Positions 25,407-33,948 of a stretch of 41,871 nucleotides of DNA are shown here, piece by piece. This DNA is from Syntrophaceae bacterium (GTDB lineage Bacteria > Desulfobacterota > Syntrophia > Syntrophales > UBA2185). A program made the translations under genes and the position numbers. Every line of letters starts with the position of its first letter. Position 1 is the stretch's first letter. Location: positions 33,029 to 74,899 of the forward strand of contig PMBI01000042.1 in NCBI GenBank assembly GCA_003153775.1, in the 5' to 3' direction. Under the pieces are notes generated by a model. It was not told the origin of the DNA. It saw only the letters and a list, made by a program, of their open reading frames with translations, and did not search any database.

Positions 25407-27188
25407 ATGACGATGGTCAATATTAACATAAATGGCCAGAAAGTCAGTGCAGCAGCCGGCAGTACCATCCTTAAGGCCGCAAAGCAGGCAGGCATTGACA
25501 TCCCGACGCTCTGTGACCATCCTGCTTTGATTCCAGTTGGTGCTTGCCGAATATGCGTTGTGGAGGTTAAAGGACAACGCACCCTGATCACGGCATGTAC
25601 TTTCCCTATATCTGAGGGATTGGAAATACAAACAGAATCACCACAGGTAGTTAAAGCGCGAAAATTAGTCCTTGATCTGATATTTTCAGAACGAAACCAT
25701 TACTGCCCGTACTGCGAGATGAGTGGAGACTGCGAATTGCAAAATCTGGGGTACCGCTATAGTCTAGATCACTTTATTTATCCGACTTATACAAAGCGTT
25801 TCCCGGTTGATGCTACACGTAAGTACTTCCTCATGGATCACAACCGCTGTGTTCTATGCGGCCGTTGTGAGCGAGCATGCGGCGATCTCGTGGCCAATCA
25901 CACCCTTGGTTTGCGGAATCGCGGTGCCAATTCCATGATCCATGCCGATGCGAATGTTCCATTTGGTGAGTCTACCTGTATCTCTTGCGGCTCATGCCTG
26001 CAGGTATGCCCCACAGGCGCCCTGTGTGATAAACGGAGCGCGTACATGGGACATGACATACAGATGGAACATATCAAGACTACCTGCAATCAGTGCAGTA
26101 TCGGATGCGGCATGGAGATCGTCACCCGCGGCGGCAATGTCTTGAAAATTGTGGGCGACTGGGATGCGGCGGTGAACAGTGGGCTGCTTTGTAAAAACGG
26201 CCGCTTTGATCCTCTTTACGATGAACGTCAACGTATTACCAGGCCTTTGCTCCGGCGAAAGGGTAAACTGGAGCCGGCAAGCTGGGAAGAAGCTATGCAG
26301 GCTGTTGCTGAGCGCGTTGGCAAGGCCAATGCTAAAGACTTAGGGGTGCTCGCTTCCACTTACGCTACGAATGAAGCCCTCTATCTGCTTGCGAAGTTAT
26401 TCCAGAAAGAACTGAAAGCAACCAACGTTGGCTTACTCAACGACGTTGCGCCGAAACTCTCCGATAAACAAGGCTCGCTTGCCGACATCGTCCTCGGCGA
26501 CGTCATTCTTGTGGTCGGTTGTGATTTACTGAAGGATCAGCCGGTTTCCTCTTTCTTTGTCAAACGATCCGTTGACAGGGGTGCACGGCTCATCGTGGTG
26601 GACGGTAAAGACAACGGACTGGCGCCATTCGCCTATATGAATCTTGGGATGGCCGAGATAAGCAAGGCCATCGAAATAGCACAGCGTGCCTCACATCCGG
26701 TCGTGCTGTATGGCGCGGGTGTCACGGACAAGGCTGCGACGGCGCTGAAAAAGCTCCAGGGGAAGGCCTCTTTCGTGGCAATAGAAAATGGCGTCAACAC
26801 GCGGGCGGCGGCGGCTTTGGGACTAAACAACGGATTCAAGCCCTCTGCCGTAAAAGTATTGTATGCCTTGCTTGGTGAACAAAAGCTCGACGACAAGGAC
26901 GTATCCAAAAATGTTGACAATAAAGCGTTCGTAATAGCGCAGGCCAGCTTCGCATCTCCTCTGACCGAACGAGCCGACGTGGTGTTGCCTATGGCAATAT
27001 GGTCGGAGCGAGCAGGCAGCCTTACAAATACAGAAGGTAGCGTACAGCAAGTTAACAAAGCTGTAGAACCTGCGGGTGAAGCTAAGCCAGACTGGGAAGT
27101 CATCTCCTTGCTGGCAGATAAACTGGGAAAGAAGCTTGGCGCTTCGCTAGGCGAGATTTCGGCTCGCGCAACCCAGGAACTCAAGTGA
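25407..27188 (+). CDS. NuoG/HoxU-like Fe-S electron-transfer subunit of hydrogenase
   Basis: 593 residues from ATG 25407, placed by AAAGGAGG about 11 nt upstream. The N-terminal [2Fe-2S] domain (LCDHPALIPVGACRIC) is followed by a His-Cys3 cluster (RNHYCPYCEMSGDCELQ), two [4Fe-4S] motifs (CVLCGRCERACG and CISCGSCLQVCP), the CNQCSIGC [4Fe-4S] motif and a shortened molybdopterin-type domain. Aligned with FdhA in this window, the Sec/Cys active-site segment is missing (ATNVGLLNDVAPKLSDKQ stands in its place), so, like NuoG, it should conduct electrons without a molybdenum centre. It takes the place of HoxU in the hydrogenase operon but is about twice HoxU's length. hoxY follows by 14 nt. No HoxF/NuoF or HoxE gene is present. 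Confidence 0.88.
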   Translation: MTMVNININGQKVSAAAGSTILKAAKQAGIDIPTLCDHPALIPVGACRICVVEVKGQRTLITACTFPISEGLEIQTESPQVVKARKLVLDLIFSERNHYCPYCEMSGDCELQNLGYRYSLDHFIYPTYTKRFPVDATRKYFLMDHNRCVLCGRCERACGDLVANHTLGLRNRGANSMIHADANVPFGESTCISCGSCLQVCPTGALCDKRSAYMGHDIQMEHIKTTCNQCSIGCGMEIVTRGGNVLKIVGDWDAAVNSGLLCKNGRFDPLYDERQRITRPLLRRKGKLEPASWEEAMQAVAERVGKANAKDLGVLASTYATNEALYLLAKLFQKELKATNVGLLNDVAPKLSDKQGSLADIVLGDVILVVGCDLLKDQPVSSFFVKRSVDRGARLIVVDGKDNGLAPFAYMNLGMAEISKAIEIAQRASHPVVLYGAGVTDKAATALKKLQGKASFVAIENGVNTRAAAALGLNNGFKPSAVKVLYALLGEQKLDDKDVSKNVDNKAFVIAQASFASPLTERADVVLPMAIWSERAGSLTNTEGSVQQVNKAVEPAGEAKPDWEVISLLADKLGKKLGASLGEISARATQELK

Positions 27189-27202
27189 AAGGAGAATGGA
27201 CG

Positions 27203-27748
27203 ATGGCAAGAGTTAAAGTCGCCACTGACTGGTTGGCTGGATGTGCTGGATGTCATATGTCTTTTTTAGACATTGATGAACGCATTGTCAAATTGTTGGA
27301 ACTGGTGGAATTTACGTCGAGTCCTGTGACGGACCTAAAACATCCACCCAAAGAGGGTGTAACTGTTGGTATACTTGAAGGGGCCATCTGCAACACACAC
27401 AACATCGAAGTTGCTAAGCAAATGCGCGAGCGCTGCCAGATACTTATCGCCGTTGGTGATTGTGCCACTTTTGGAGGTGTCCCTGCTATGCGCAACTTGT
27501 GCGGCACAGATGAGGCACTGAAGCGCGCGTATCTGGATACGGAAAGCGTCGTGGACGGACTCATTCCTGACTCTCCGGAGCTTGGGAAGCCCCTTGAAAT
27601 GGTTACGGGCGTTGGTGAAGTAGTAAAGGTTGACCTCTTTATTCCCGGCTGCCCACCGAGGGCTGATGCTTTTTGGTACGCATTGACAGAACTACTCGCC
27701 GGGCGAGTGCCTATTGTTTTGCCACGTGAACTTTTTACATATGATTAG
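27203..27748 (+). CDS. hoxY: [NiFe]-hydrogenase small subunit, HoxY-like
   Basis: A 181-residue small subunit. The cysteines for the proximal [4Fe-4S] cluster are in WLAGCAGCHMS, GDCATFGG and PGCPPRAD. It lacks the Tat signal and the C-terminal medial/distal cluster domain of membrane-bound hydrogenases, so it is the short cytosolic group 3 form. It passes electrons from HoxH to the NuoG-like subunit. ATG 27203 is chosen because AAAGGAG (27188-27194) lies 8 nt upstream; an earlier GTG overlaps the stop of the preceding gene. Confidence 0.9.
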   Translation: MARVKVATDWLAGCAGCHMSFLDIDERIVKLLELVEFTSSPVTDLKHPPKEGVTVGILEGAICNTHNIEVAKQMRERCQILIAVGDCATFGGVPAMRNLCGTDEALKRAYLDTESVVDGLIPDSPELGKPLEMVTGVGEVVKVDLFIPGCPPRADAFWYALTELLAGRVPIVLPRELFTYD

Positions 27749-27760
27749 AGGAGAATATCT

Positions 27761-29191
27761 ATGGAAGCTCGAAAGATAACCATTGAACCTATAACACGCA
27801 TCGAAGGTCATGGGCGAATCACGATCCATCTAAATGAAGAAGGCAAAGTAGATCAGTCCTTTTTTCACGTTGATGAATTCCGTGGTTTAGAGAAATTTAC
27901 TGAAGGTCGCCCATACTTTGAGATGACACAGATCACTCAGCGCATTTGCGGTATCTGTCCGGTAAGCCATCACCTGGCCGCAGCGAAGGCCTGCGATGGC
28001 GTCGCCCGTGTGGATCCTCCGCGGCCGGCTAAGCTGCTGCGTGAGTTGCTGCATATGGGGCAATATGTGCAGTCCCACGGGATGCATTTTTTCCACCTGG
28101 CAGCGCCTGACCTCGTCCTGGGTTTTGATGCCGACCCCGCCATACGGAATGTTTTCGGGATCATCGGAGCGAACCCCGAACTGGCATTGAAGGCAGTGAA
28201 TCTGCGCCGCTTCGGACAGCAGATCATTCAAAGACTGGGTGGGAAGCGTGTACATCCCAATTTTGCTGTTCCCGGTGGGGTTAACGCACCTCTCTCCCCC
28301 AAGGATCGCGATGAAATACTGGCCGAGTTCGATACCATGGTTGGTATCGCCAAGGTGGCGGTGAGCATCGGCAAGGACTGGCTGGGATCCAACAAAGAGC
28401 TGGCTTCTGTCTTTGCATCTTTCCCTTCCAATTATATGGGTCTCGTGGACATGGAAGGCGGCCTGCAGCTTTACGATGGTGAGATCCGGGTAAAGGATGC
28501 CGACGGCAACTTTGTAGCACAGTTCAAGACGGATCATTACCTGTCATATATAGCCGAGCATGTGGAGTCCTGGTCCTTCCTCAAATATCCTTACTTGCGC
28601 AAGCTCGGTTGGCCCGACGGAACCTATCGTGTAGGACCGTTAGGGCGCTTGAACGTTGCGGATAAGATTGGCACACCCTTGGCAAACGAGGAACTCAAGC
28701 TCTTCAAACAGATCAATGGCGGCAAGCCTGTGGAAGGCTCTCTCTATTATCACTATGCCCGGTTGATAGAACTTGTCTACGCCTTAGAACGCATTGCTCA
28801 GTTGCTGGACGATCCGGATATCATGTCCAACGACATCCGCGCGTATGCAACACATACGCAGCTTCCGAGCCAGGGGGTTGGCGTTGTTGAGGCCCCTCGA
28901 GGGACCCTTTTCCACGATTACGGCACGGACGAGAATGGCCAGTTGACCAGGGTGAACCTCATCGTGGCCACAGGCAACAATAATTGGGCCATGCAAACAG
29001 CCTCAGGGCTGGTCGCAAAAGCCTTCGTTGATGGCACAAAGCTAACCGAAGGCATGTTAAACAGAGTTGAAGCGGCTATCCGTTGCTATGACCCATGCTT
29101 GTCGTGCGCAACGCATGCCATAGGGAAAATGCCCTTGGAAGTTACTCTTATAGGGGCGAACGGCACAGTGCTGGATCGAATTTCCCGGTAA
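27761..29191 (+). CDS. hoxH: [NiFe]-hydrogenase large subunit, HoxH-like
   Basis: A 476-residue large subunit carrying the NiFe(CN)2CO site. The N-terminal ligand motif is RICGICPVSHH (Cys63, Cys66). The C-terminal motif is DPCLSCATH (Cys446, Cys449, His452). A 24-residue extension beginning AIGKMPLEV follows His452 and should be removed by the maturation protease encoded downstream. The overall type matches cytosolic bidirectional (group 3) hydrogenases that use or make H2. It starts 12 nt after hoxY with GAGGAG upstream, and a perfect terminator hairpin lies 30 nt after its stop. No hyp accessory genes are in the window. Confidence 0.93.
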   Translation: MEARKITIEPITRIEGHGRITIHLNEEGKVDQSFFHVDEFRGLEKFTEGRPYFEMTQITQRICGICPVSHHLAAAKACDGVARVDPPRPAKLLRELLHMGQYVQSHGMHFFHLAAPDLVLGFDADPAIRNVFGIIGANPELALKAVNLRRFGQQIIQRLGGKRVHPNFAVPGGVNAPLSPKDRDEILAEFDTMVGIAKVAVSIGKDWLGSNKELASVFASFPSNYMGLVDMEGGLQLYDGEIRVKDADGNFVAQFKTDHYLSYIAEHVESWSFLKYPYLRKLGWPDGTYRVGPLGRLNVADKIGTPLANEELKLFKQINGGKPVEGSLYYHYARLIELVYALERIAQLLDDPDIMSNDIRAYATHTQLPSQGVGVVEAPRGTLFHDYGTDENGQLTRVNLIVATGNNNWAMQTASGLVAKAFVDGTKLTEGMLNRVEAAIRCYDPCLSCATHAIGKMPLEVTLIGANGTVLDRISR

Positions 29192-29220
29192 TATGAAAAT
29201 CTGATATCAACGGGTTTAAC

Positions 29221-29262
29221 AAAAGCGGGTGAACTCAAGAAGTTCACCCGCTTTTAACTTTT
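29221..29262 (+). terminator. Perfect 15-bp hairpin terminator between hoxH and its protease gene
   Basis: AAAAGCGGGTGAACT (29221-29235) and AGTTCACCCGCTTTT (29241-29255) are perfectly complementary around loop CAAGA, followed by AACTTTTTT. It is symmetrical enough to work in both directions. It lies 30 nt after hoxH and 20 nt before the protease ATG, so the protease is made only by read-through or from its own promoter. Confidence 0.9.
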
Positions 29263-29282
29263 TTGGGCTTGCTTGGGATCTT

Positions 29283-29789
29283 ATGCCTCGTACTCTGGTT
29301 ATTGGTTTTGGCAATATAGACCGCGCCGATGATGGCGTTGCATATTTTGTGGTAAATGCCCTGCGGCGGCGCCTGGGTCAGGGGATACTGCATGAAGACG
29401 AGACCGGACTGGAGGAACTGGGCGCACAGATAGATTCCATTTTTCTGGTTCAACTGGCACCAGAGTTAATGGATGTGATGGCTGTTTACGACGAGATCAT
29501 CTTTGTAGATGCCCACGTTTATGAGAACGTAGCGACCCTTCATTGCGCTCCCGTATTTCCCGAATTCACTCCTGCCACATTCACTCATCATCTGACACCT
29601 GAAATGCTTTTTGCGCTTCTCAAGTCACTGCACCATCGAGAGCCCGCGGGGCATATCGTTTCCATCCGCGGTTATGACTTTGATTTCCATCGCAGCCTCT
29701 CTGCCGATACCGAGGCCGTCGTGGAGAAGGCAGTGGATCATATCCTGCAATTGCATGGACCTTCCGTGATGGATCCTGCACTTGATTAA
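29283..29789 (+). CDS. hoxW: Hydrogenase maturation endopeptidase, HoxW-like
   Basis: A 168-residue endopeptidase of the HyaD/HybD/HoxW family. The conserved VIGFGNIDRADDGVAYFVV block contains the first metal-binding acidic residue. IIFVDAHV supplies the second and THHLTPEMLF the histidine that, in this family, recognises nickel in the large subunit. It cuts the C-terminal extension of HoxH after His452 once nickel is inserted. The frame is open upstream through the terminator hairpin, but ATG 29283, the start of the conserved MPRTLVIG strand, is the natural start; TTGGGA lies about 5-10 nt before it. Confidence 0.88.
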   Translation: MPRTLVIGFGNIDRADDGVAYFVVNALRRRLGQGILHEDETGLEELGAQIDSIFLVQLAPELMDVMAVYDEIIFVDAHVYENVATLHCAPVFPEFTPATFTHHLTPEMLFALLKSLHHREPAGHIVSIRGYDFDFHRSLSADTEAVVEKAVDHILQLHGPSVMDPALD

Positions 29790-29970
29790 ATTTGTAATTC
29801 CCCCAGATTATTTTGAGACGCCTGCAAAGTGACCGCCCTTCCGAAACCCAACTTTGATGGCTTTTTCAGAATTAATGTGCTAATTTTGGAAACAGTCTAC
29901 CGGAGAGCTTTCGCAGATAAATCCCATGCGGGAATTTATCCATAAGCAAATCTCTTCAGGACTGCATTTG

Positions 29971-30837
29971 ATGAATATGAGAAAATTTGCTTCTTGCCTG
30001 TGTATCTTTGTTGTCGCGCTTTTTTTCTTCTTCGACGGACAACTCTCGGCTGCGCCCCGCATCAAACTGAAAGCAAAGTCTGCTATTCTGATAAACGACA
30101 CAAGCGGCAAGGTCCTCTATGCAAAAAATCCGGACAGGCCCATGCAGCCGGCTTCGCTGACGAAGATACTATCCCTCTACCTTGTACACGAGGCAATCGC
30201 TCAGGAGAAAATCAATCCCGCAGACAGGGTGAAGATAAGTGTGGATGCCCAGATTACCGGCGGATCGAGCATGTACCTCGTCGATCAAACTGAGGTTGTG
30301 CTTGATGACCTGATAAAGGGCATAGCCGTTGTCTCTGCCAACGATGCCAGCGTTGCCGTGGCTGAATATCTTGGCGGCAGCATCGATAGTTTTGTGAAGA
30401 TGATGAACACCAAGGCAAAGGCCCTCAATATGAAACGCAGTCATTTCGTGAATCCGAATGGACTTCCGGCGAAGGGGCAGGTCACTACCGCCCGGGACAT
30501 TCTCAAGCTCTCCCGCGCTTATATAAGGGATTTCCCGGAGGCTCTGCAAATCCATTCCATGCAGGACTACACATTCGCCAGCATTACCCAGCGCAACAGC
30601 AACAGTCTGCTCGGGCAGTGTGAGGATGTGGATGGATTGAAAACGGGTTTTGTCCGGGCTGCCGGATTTCACCTGGTTGCTACGGCAAAGAGAGGAGATA
30701 CGAGACTCATTGCCGTGGTGATGGGCGAGAAAAATCCCGGAATCAGAACGCGGGATACAACAAGACTCCTGGAAGAGGGTTTCCGCATGGTTGCCGGGAA
30801 GGGAAAGGCTTCCGTATCGATAAAAAATCGCTCGTAG
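29971..30837 (+). CDS. D-alanyl-D-alanine carboxypeptidase, serine-type (PBP5/6 family)
   Basis: A 288-residue exported penicillin-binding protein. The signal peptide (RKFASCLCIFVVALFFFF) has a likely cleavage near LSAAP. The catalytic triad motifs are all present: SxxK as PASLTK (Ser62, Lys65), SxN as SAND and KTG as LKTGFV. It removes the terminal D-Ala of pentapeptide stems in the periplasm. It is shorter than DacA/DacC because the C-terminal beta domain and membrane amphipathic helix are absent, so it may be soluble (DacB/PBP7-like). ATG 29971 has AGGA 9 nt upstream; an earlier ATG at 29926 would add a hydrophilic lead not expected before a signal peptide. Confidence 0.9.
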   Translation: MNMRKFASCLCIFVVALFFFFDGQLSAAPRIKLKAKSAILINDTSGKVLYAKNPDRPMQPASLTKILSLYLVHEAIAQEKINPADRVKISVDAQITGGSSMYLVDQTEVVLDDLIKGIAVVSANDASVAVAEYLGGSIDSFVKMMNTKAKALNMKRSHFVNPNGLPAKGQVTTARDILKLSRAYIRDFPEALQIHSMQDYTFASITQRNSNSLLGQCEDVDGLKTGFVRAAGFHLVATAKRGDTRLIAVVMGEKNPGIRTRDTTRLLEEGFRMVAGKGKASVSIKNRS

Positions 30838-30915
30838 CGTCATCAACGCTCGATCAGCAAGTCTATTTTAGGGAAGACGCCGGCAGTCGAGCTTCAATCG
30901 GTTCACTGATTTAAT

Positions 30916-30944
30916 TTGACGAACTCCCTTCAATAAGGTTAGAT
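30916..30944 (+). promoter_or_regulatory. Possible sigma-70 promoter of the GAF-GAPDH-regulator operon
   Basis: TTGACG (30916-30921), 17 bp, TTAGAT (30939-30944). The predicted leader is about 75 nt before ATG 31027. Confidence 0.4.
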
Positions 30945-31026
30945 TTACAAAGTCAATCAATTATGGAAATTTTGTGACTTGAGAAATCATCACCAGGTAT
31001 TTTCTACAAGATAAGGAGGTAGAAAT

Positions 31027-31590
31027 ATGAAGAAAAAAGAGACGGACTACTTCTCTGCTTTGTACGAAGTGGCCAAGGTTATTAACGCTTCTTTGGACCC
31101 GTCCACCGTTCTGGAAAAGATCGTCCAGAGCGTGGCTCGTGCTATGAACGTCAAGGCGTGCGGCATCAGACTCCTGGATTCAAGGAAGAAGCAGCTTGTT
31201 ATTGGCGCTGCGCACGGGCTTTCCAAAGATTACCTTCATAAAGGGCCTATCCTGATAAAGGAAAGCGGCTTGGATCAGAAGGTTCTTGCAGGCGAGACCG
31301 TGTGGTTGAAGAATGTCCAGACTGACAAGGATTTCCAGTACGGAGCAAAGGCGAAAGCGGAAGGCATTAAATCGGTATTTGCAGTTCCGCTATTGCTCCG
31401 AAGAAATGCCATCGGTGTCCTCAGGGTATACTCGGGAAGCATCCACAAATTCGATGATCAGGAGATCAAGTATCTGGAGGCAGTTGCCAATCTAAGCGCT
31501 ATCGCCCTGGACAATGCCCGACATCACAAGACATTGCAATTACAATGTGATCTGATGGCTGCGCACAAGTATCGCATTGACGACAATTGA
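31027..31590 (+). CDS. GAF-domain sensor protein
   Basis: 187 residues forming essentially one GAF domain (from FSALYEVAKVINASLDPSTVLEKIV to AIALDNARHHKTL), with the usual VKACGIRLLDSRKKQLVIGAAHGLS and IKSVFAVPLLLRRNAIGVLRVYS strands. No enzymatic output domain is attached, so it probably senses a small ligand or redox state and acts on a partner. It is the first gene of a tight operon (12 nt to GAPDH, then 6 nt to an NtrC-type regulator). AAGGAGGT lies before the ATG. Three central cysteines at most; no obvious haem or Fe-S motif. Confidence 0.88.
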   Translation: MKKKETDYFSALYEVAKVINASLDPSTVLEKIVQSVARAMNVKACGIRLLDSRKKQLVIGAAHGLSKDYLHKGPILIKESGLDQKVLAGETVWLKNVQTDKDFQYGAKAKAEGIKSVFAVPLLLRRNAIGVLRVYSGSIHKFDDQEIKYLEAVANLSAIALDNARHHKTLQLQCDLMAAHKYRIDDN

Positions 31591-31602
31591 AAGGAGAACC
31601 CA

Positions 31603-32613
31603 ATGATTCGCCTTGGCATAAATGGTTTTGGACGAATAGGCCGGCAGGTGCTGAAAGCCGTGCTGGAAAGATATCCCAAGTCTCTCTCCGTTACTGCAAT
31701 CAACGACCTCTTTGACGTGGAGACCAACGCCCACCTCTTCAAATATGACACAAATTACGGACGATATCCGGGGGAGGTCAAGACTGCGAAGGACAGCTTT
31801 GTTATTGATGGTCGTCTGATCAAGAGCTTTGCATTTCGCGACCCAGCGGCCATTCCGTGGGATGATCTGGGCGTCGATATAGTTATTGAGAGCACAGGCC
31901 TGTTTCTGACCGGTCCCAAAGCATCGGCCCATATCGAGGCGGGGGCAAAGAAGGTCATCATCACTGCCCCGGCAAAGGAAGAAGACATTACGGTGGTCAT
32001 GGGCGTCAACCATAAAGATTACAAACACGGGAAACATCATATAGTATCCAATGCCTCCTGCACGACCAACTGCCTGGCTCCTCCCGTCCTCGCCGTCCAT
32101 AAAGCTTTCGGCATCAGAAAAGGTATGATGACAACCATTCACTCATACACAAATGACCAGCGTATCCTCGATCTTGCTCACAGAGATCTGCGGCGGGCCC
32201 GCGCGGCAGGGCAGAATATCATCCCGACCACGACCGGTGCGGCAAGGGCTCTGTCACTGGTGATTCCCGACCTCGCGGGTTGCTTTGACGGATACTCACT
32301 GCGCGTACCTACGCCTACAGTATCGGTCGTCGATTTCGTTGCGGAACTCCGGAGCAAGACGACAACGGAAGATCTCAAGAATGTCCTCGAAACCTCTTGC
32401 AGGAAACAGTTCAAGGATATCATGACATGTGAGAAAGCAGGTTTAGTCTCCACGGACTTCAAGGGAAACCCCCATTCCTCCATAATAGACATGGAGTTCA
32501 CGCAGGTTCTTCAGGGCAACATGGCCAAGGTCGTTGCGTGGTATGACAATGAATGGGGTTATTCCTGCCGCGTGGCAGACCTCGCCAATTACATCGCGCA
32601 AAAAGGGCTGTGA
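31603..32613 (+). CDS. gap: Glyceraldehyde-3-phosphate dehydrogenase, type I
   Basis: A 336-residue phosphorylating GAPDH of glycolysis/gluconeogenesis. The NAD-binding motif is INGFGRIGR, and INDLFD supplies the Asp that favours NAD over NADP. The catalytic Cys is in SNASCTTNC, with the matching His further on in [10 protein letters not shown]. The C-terminal [11 protein letters not shown] block is intact. It is unusual in context: it sits between a GAF sensor and a sigma-54 response regulator with gaps of 12 and 6 nt, rather than with pgk. This suggests that its expression is tied to the regulatory genes. GAAAGGAG precedes the ATG. Confidence 0.95.
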   Translation: MIRLGINGFGRIGRQVLKAVLERYPKSLSVTAINDLFDVETNAHLFKYDTNYGRYPGEVKTAKDSFVIDGRLIKSFAFRDPAAIPWDDLGVDIVIESTGLFLTGPKASAHIEAGAKKVIITAPAKEEDITVVMGVNHKDYKHGKHHIVSNASCTTNCLAPPVLAVHKAFGIRKGMMTTIHSYTNDQRILDLAHRDLRRARAAGQNIIPTTTGAARALSLVIPDLAGCFDGYSLRVPTPTVSVVDFVAELRSKTTTEDLKNVLETSCRKQFKDIMTCEKAGLVSTDFKGNPHSSIIDMEFTQVLQGNMAKVVAWYDNEWGYSCRVADLANYIAQKGL

Positions 32614-32619
32614 GCAAAT

Positions 32620-33948
32620 ATGAAACACGGCCGCATTCTGGTAATAGACGATGATGCCGTTGCCTGTGAATTCTTACAGGAAGCGCTTTCACGTGAAGGC
32701 TACAAGGTAGATGCTTTTACATCCGGGAAAGAGGCCCTGAAAAAAGAGCTCTCTCACTACGATCTCCTCATGTCGGATATCAGGATGCCTGAAATCGACG
32801 GGCTTCAGTTTCTCCGGCATGTGCGTGAGAAGTGGCCGGACCTGCCCGTCATCCTGATGACCGCCTACGGATCACTGGAAACCACCATGGAGGCGCTCAG
32901 GCTGGGTGCGTGGGATTATATCAGTAAACCCTTTTCTCCTGAAGCCATTCGCGCTATGGTGCAAAAAGTCCTCGAAGTGCGGGAACTGCGACAGCGCCGC
33001 ATGCAAGGGCAGCCGAAAATATCAGGTGAACCGCAATTTATCGGCTCTTCCGCTACCATGGTCGAATTTTATAAGCAGATCGTGCGCATAGCGGATGCAG
33101 ATGCAAGTGTGCTGATCGAAGGCGAAAGCGGCACAGGAAAAGAACTCGCAACAAGAGCCCTCCATCAGTTGGGCTCGCGGCGGGAAAAACCTTTTATCGT
33201 CGTTCATTGCGGCGCTATTCCCGACACCCTTCTGGATTCAGAATTGTTCGGCTATGAGAAGGGGGCATATACGGGAGCGGACCACAAGCACGAAGGACTT
33301 CTTGCCTCCGCTCATAATGGAACAATCTTCCTTGATGAAATTACGGAAATGTCGCCCTCTCTCCAGGGAAAGCTCTTGCGCTTCATGCAGAATGGAGAAG
33401 TCCGCAAACTGGGCGGTCATGAAGTACTGCACTTCAGCGTCCGTGTAGTGGCGGCTACGAACAGAAATATCGATGAGGAGGTAAAGAAGAGCACGTTTCG
33501 CTCAGACCTTCTCTATCGGTTCGTCGTGCGTATGCATATGCCGCCTTTACGGGAACACAAAGAGGATCTGCCGCAGTTAATCGAATCCCTCCTGAAAAAG
33601 ATTGGCTACCCGTCCGTCCGTATTTCGGATGAGGCGATGGAGCTCTTTATGGCCTATGGCTGGCCCGGCAATGTCCGTGAGCTGCAAAATGTCCTGGAGC
33701 AGACACTGCTCCTGTCGCCCTTCATGGTGATCCTCCCCGAGCACCTCCCCGAAAGATTCCGTCCCAAACGTGATGAGACTCTTCCTCTCTTGCCGCCGCT
33801 CGAGGAAGCGGAAAGAAAGCAGATCATCCAGGCGCTTCAGACCACGTCATGGAACCAGAGCCAGGCGGCTCAACTCTTAGGGATTGACCGAAAGACGCTG
33901 CGGACAAAAATTCAGCGCTACGGTTTATTGAGAAATGGCGCATCGTGA
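32620..33948 (+). CDS. NtrC-family sigma-54 response regulator
   Basis: A 442-residue enhancer-binding protein with three domains. The receiver (1-120) has the acidic pocket IDDDAV, phospho-acceptor Asp in LLMSDIRMP and Lys in SKPF. The AAA+ domain (about 145-370) has Walker A GESGTGKE and Walker B GTIFLDEI, and its sigma-54 loop reads GAYTGA instead of the more common GAFTGA. A Fis-type helix-turn-helix ends the protein (NQSQAAQLLGIDRKTLRTKIQRYGL). It activates sigma-54 promoters when phosphorylated; the partner kinase is almost certainly the convergent gene downstream. Targets are not shown by sequence; the amtB sigma-54 promoter in this window is one possibility only. Confidence 0.95.
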   Translation: MKHGRILVIDDDAVACEFLQEALSREGYKVDAFTSGKEALKKELSHYDLLMSDIRMPEIDGLQFLRHVREKWPDLPVILMTAYGSLETTMEALRLGAWDYISKPFSPEAIRAMVQKVLEVRELRQRRMQGQPKISGEPQFIGSSATMVEFYKQIVRIADADASVLIEGESGTGKELATRALHQLGSRREKPFIVVHCGAIPDTLLDSELFGYEKGAYTGADHKHEGLLASAHNGTIFLDEITEMSPSLQGKLLRFMQNGEVRKLGGHEVLHFSVRVVAATNRNIDEEVKKSTFRSDLLYRFVVRMHMPPLREHKEDLPQLIESLLKKIGYPSVRISDEAMELFMAYGWPGNVRELQNVLEQTLLLSPFMVILPEHLPERFRPKRDETLPLLPPLEEAERKQIIQALQTTSWNQSQAAQLLGIDRKTLRTKIQRYGLLRNGAS

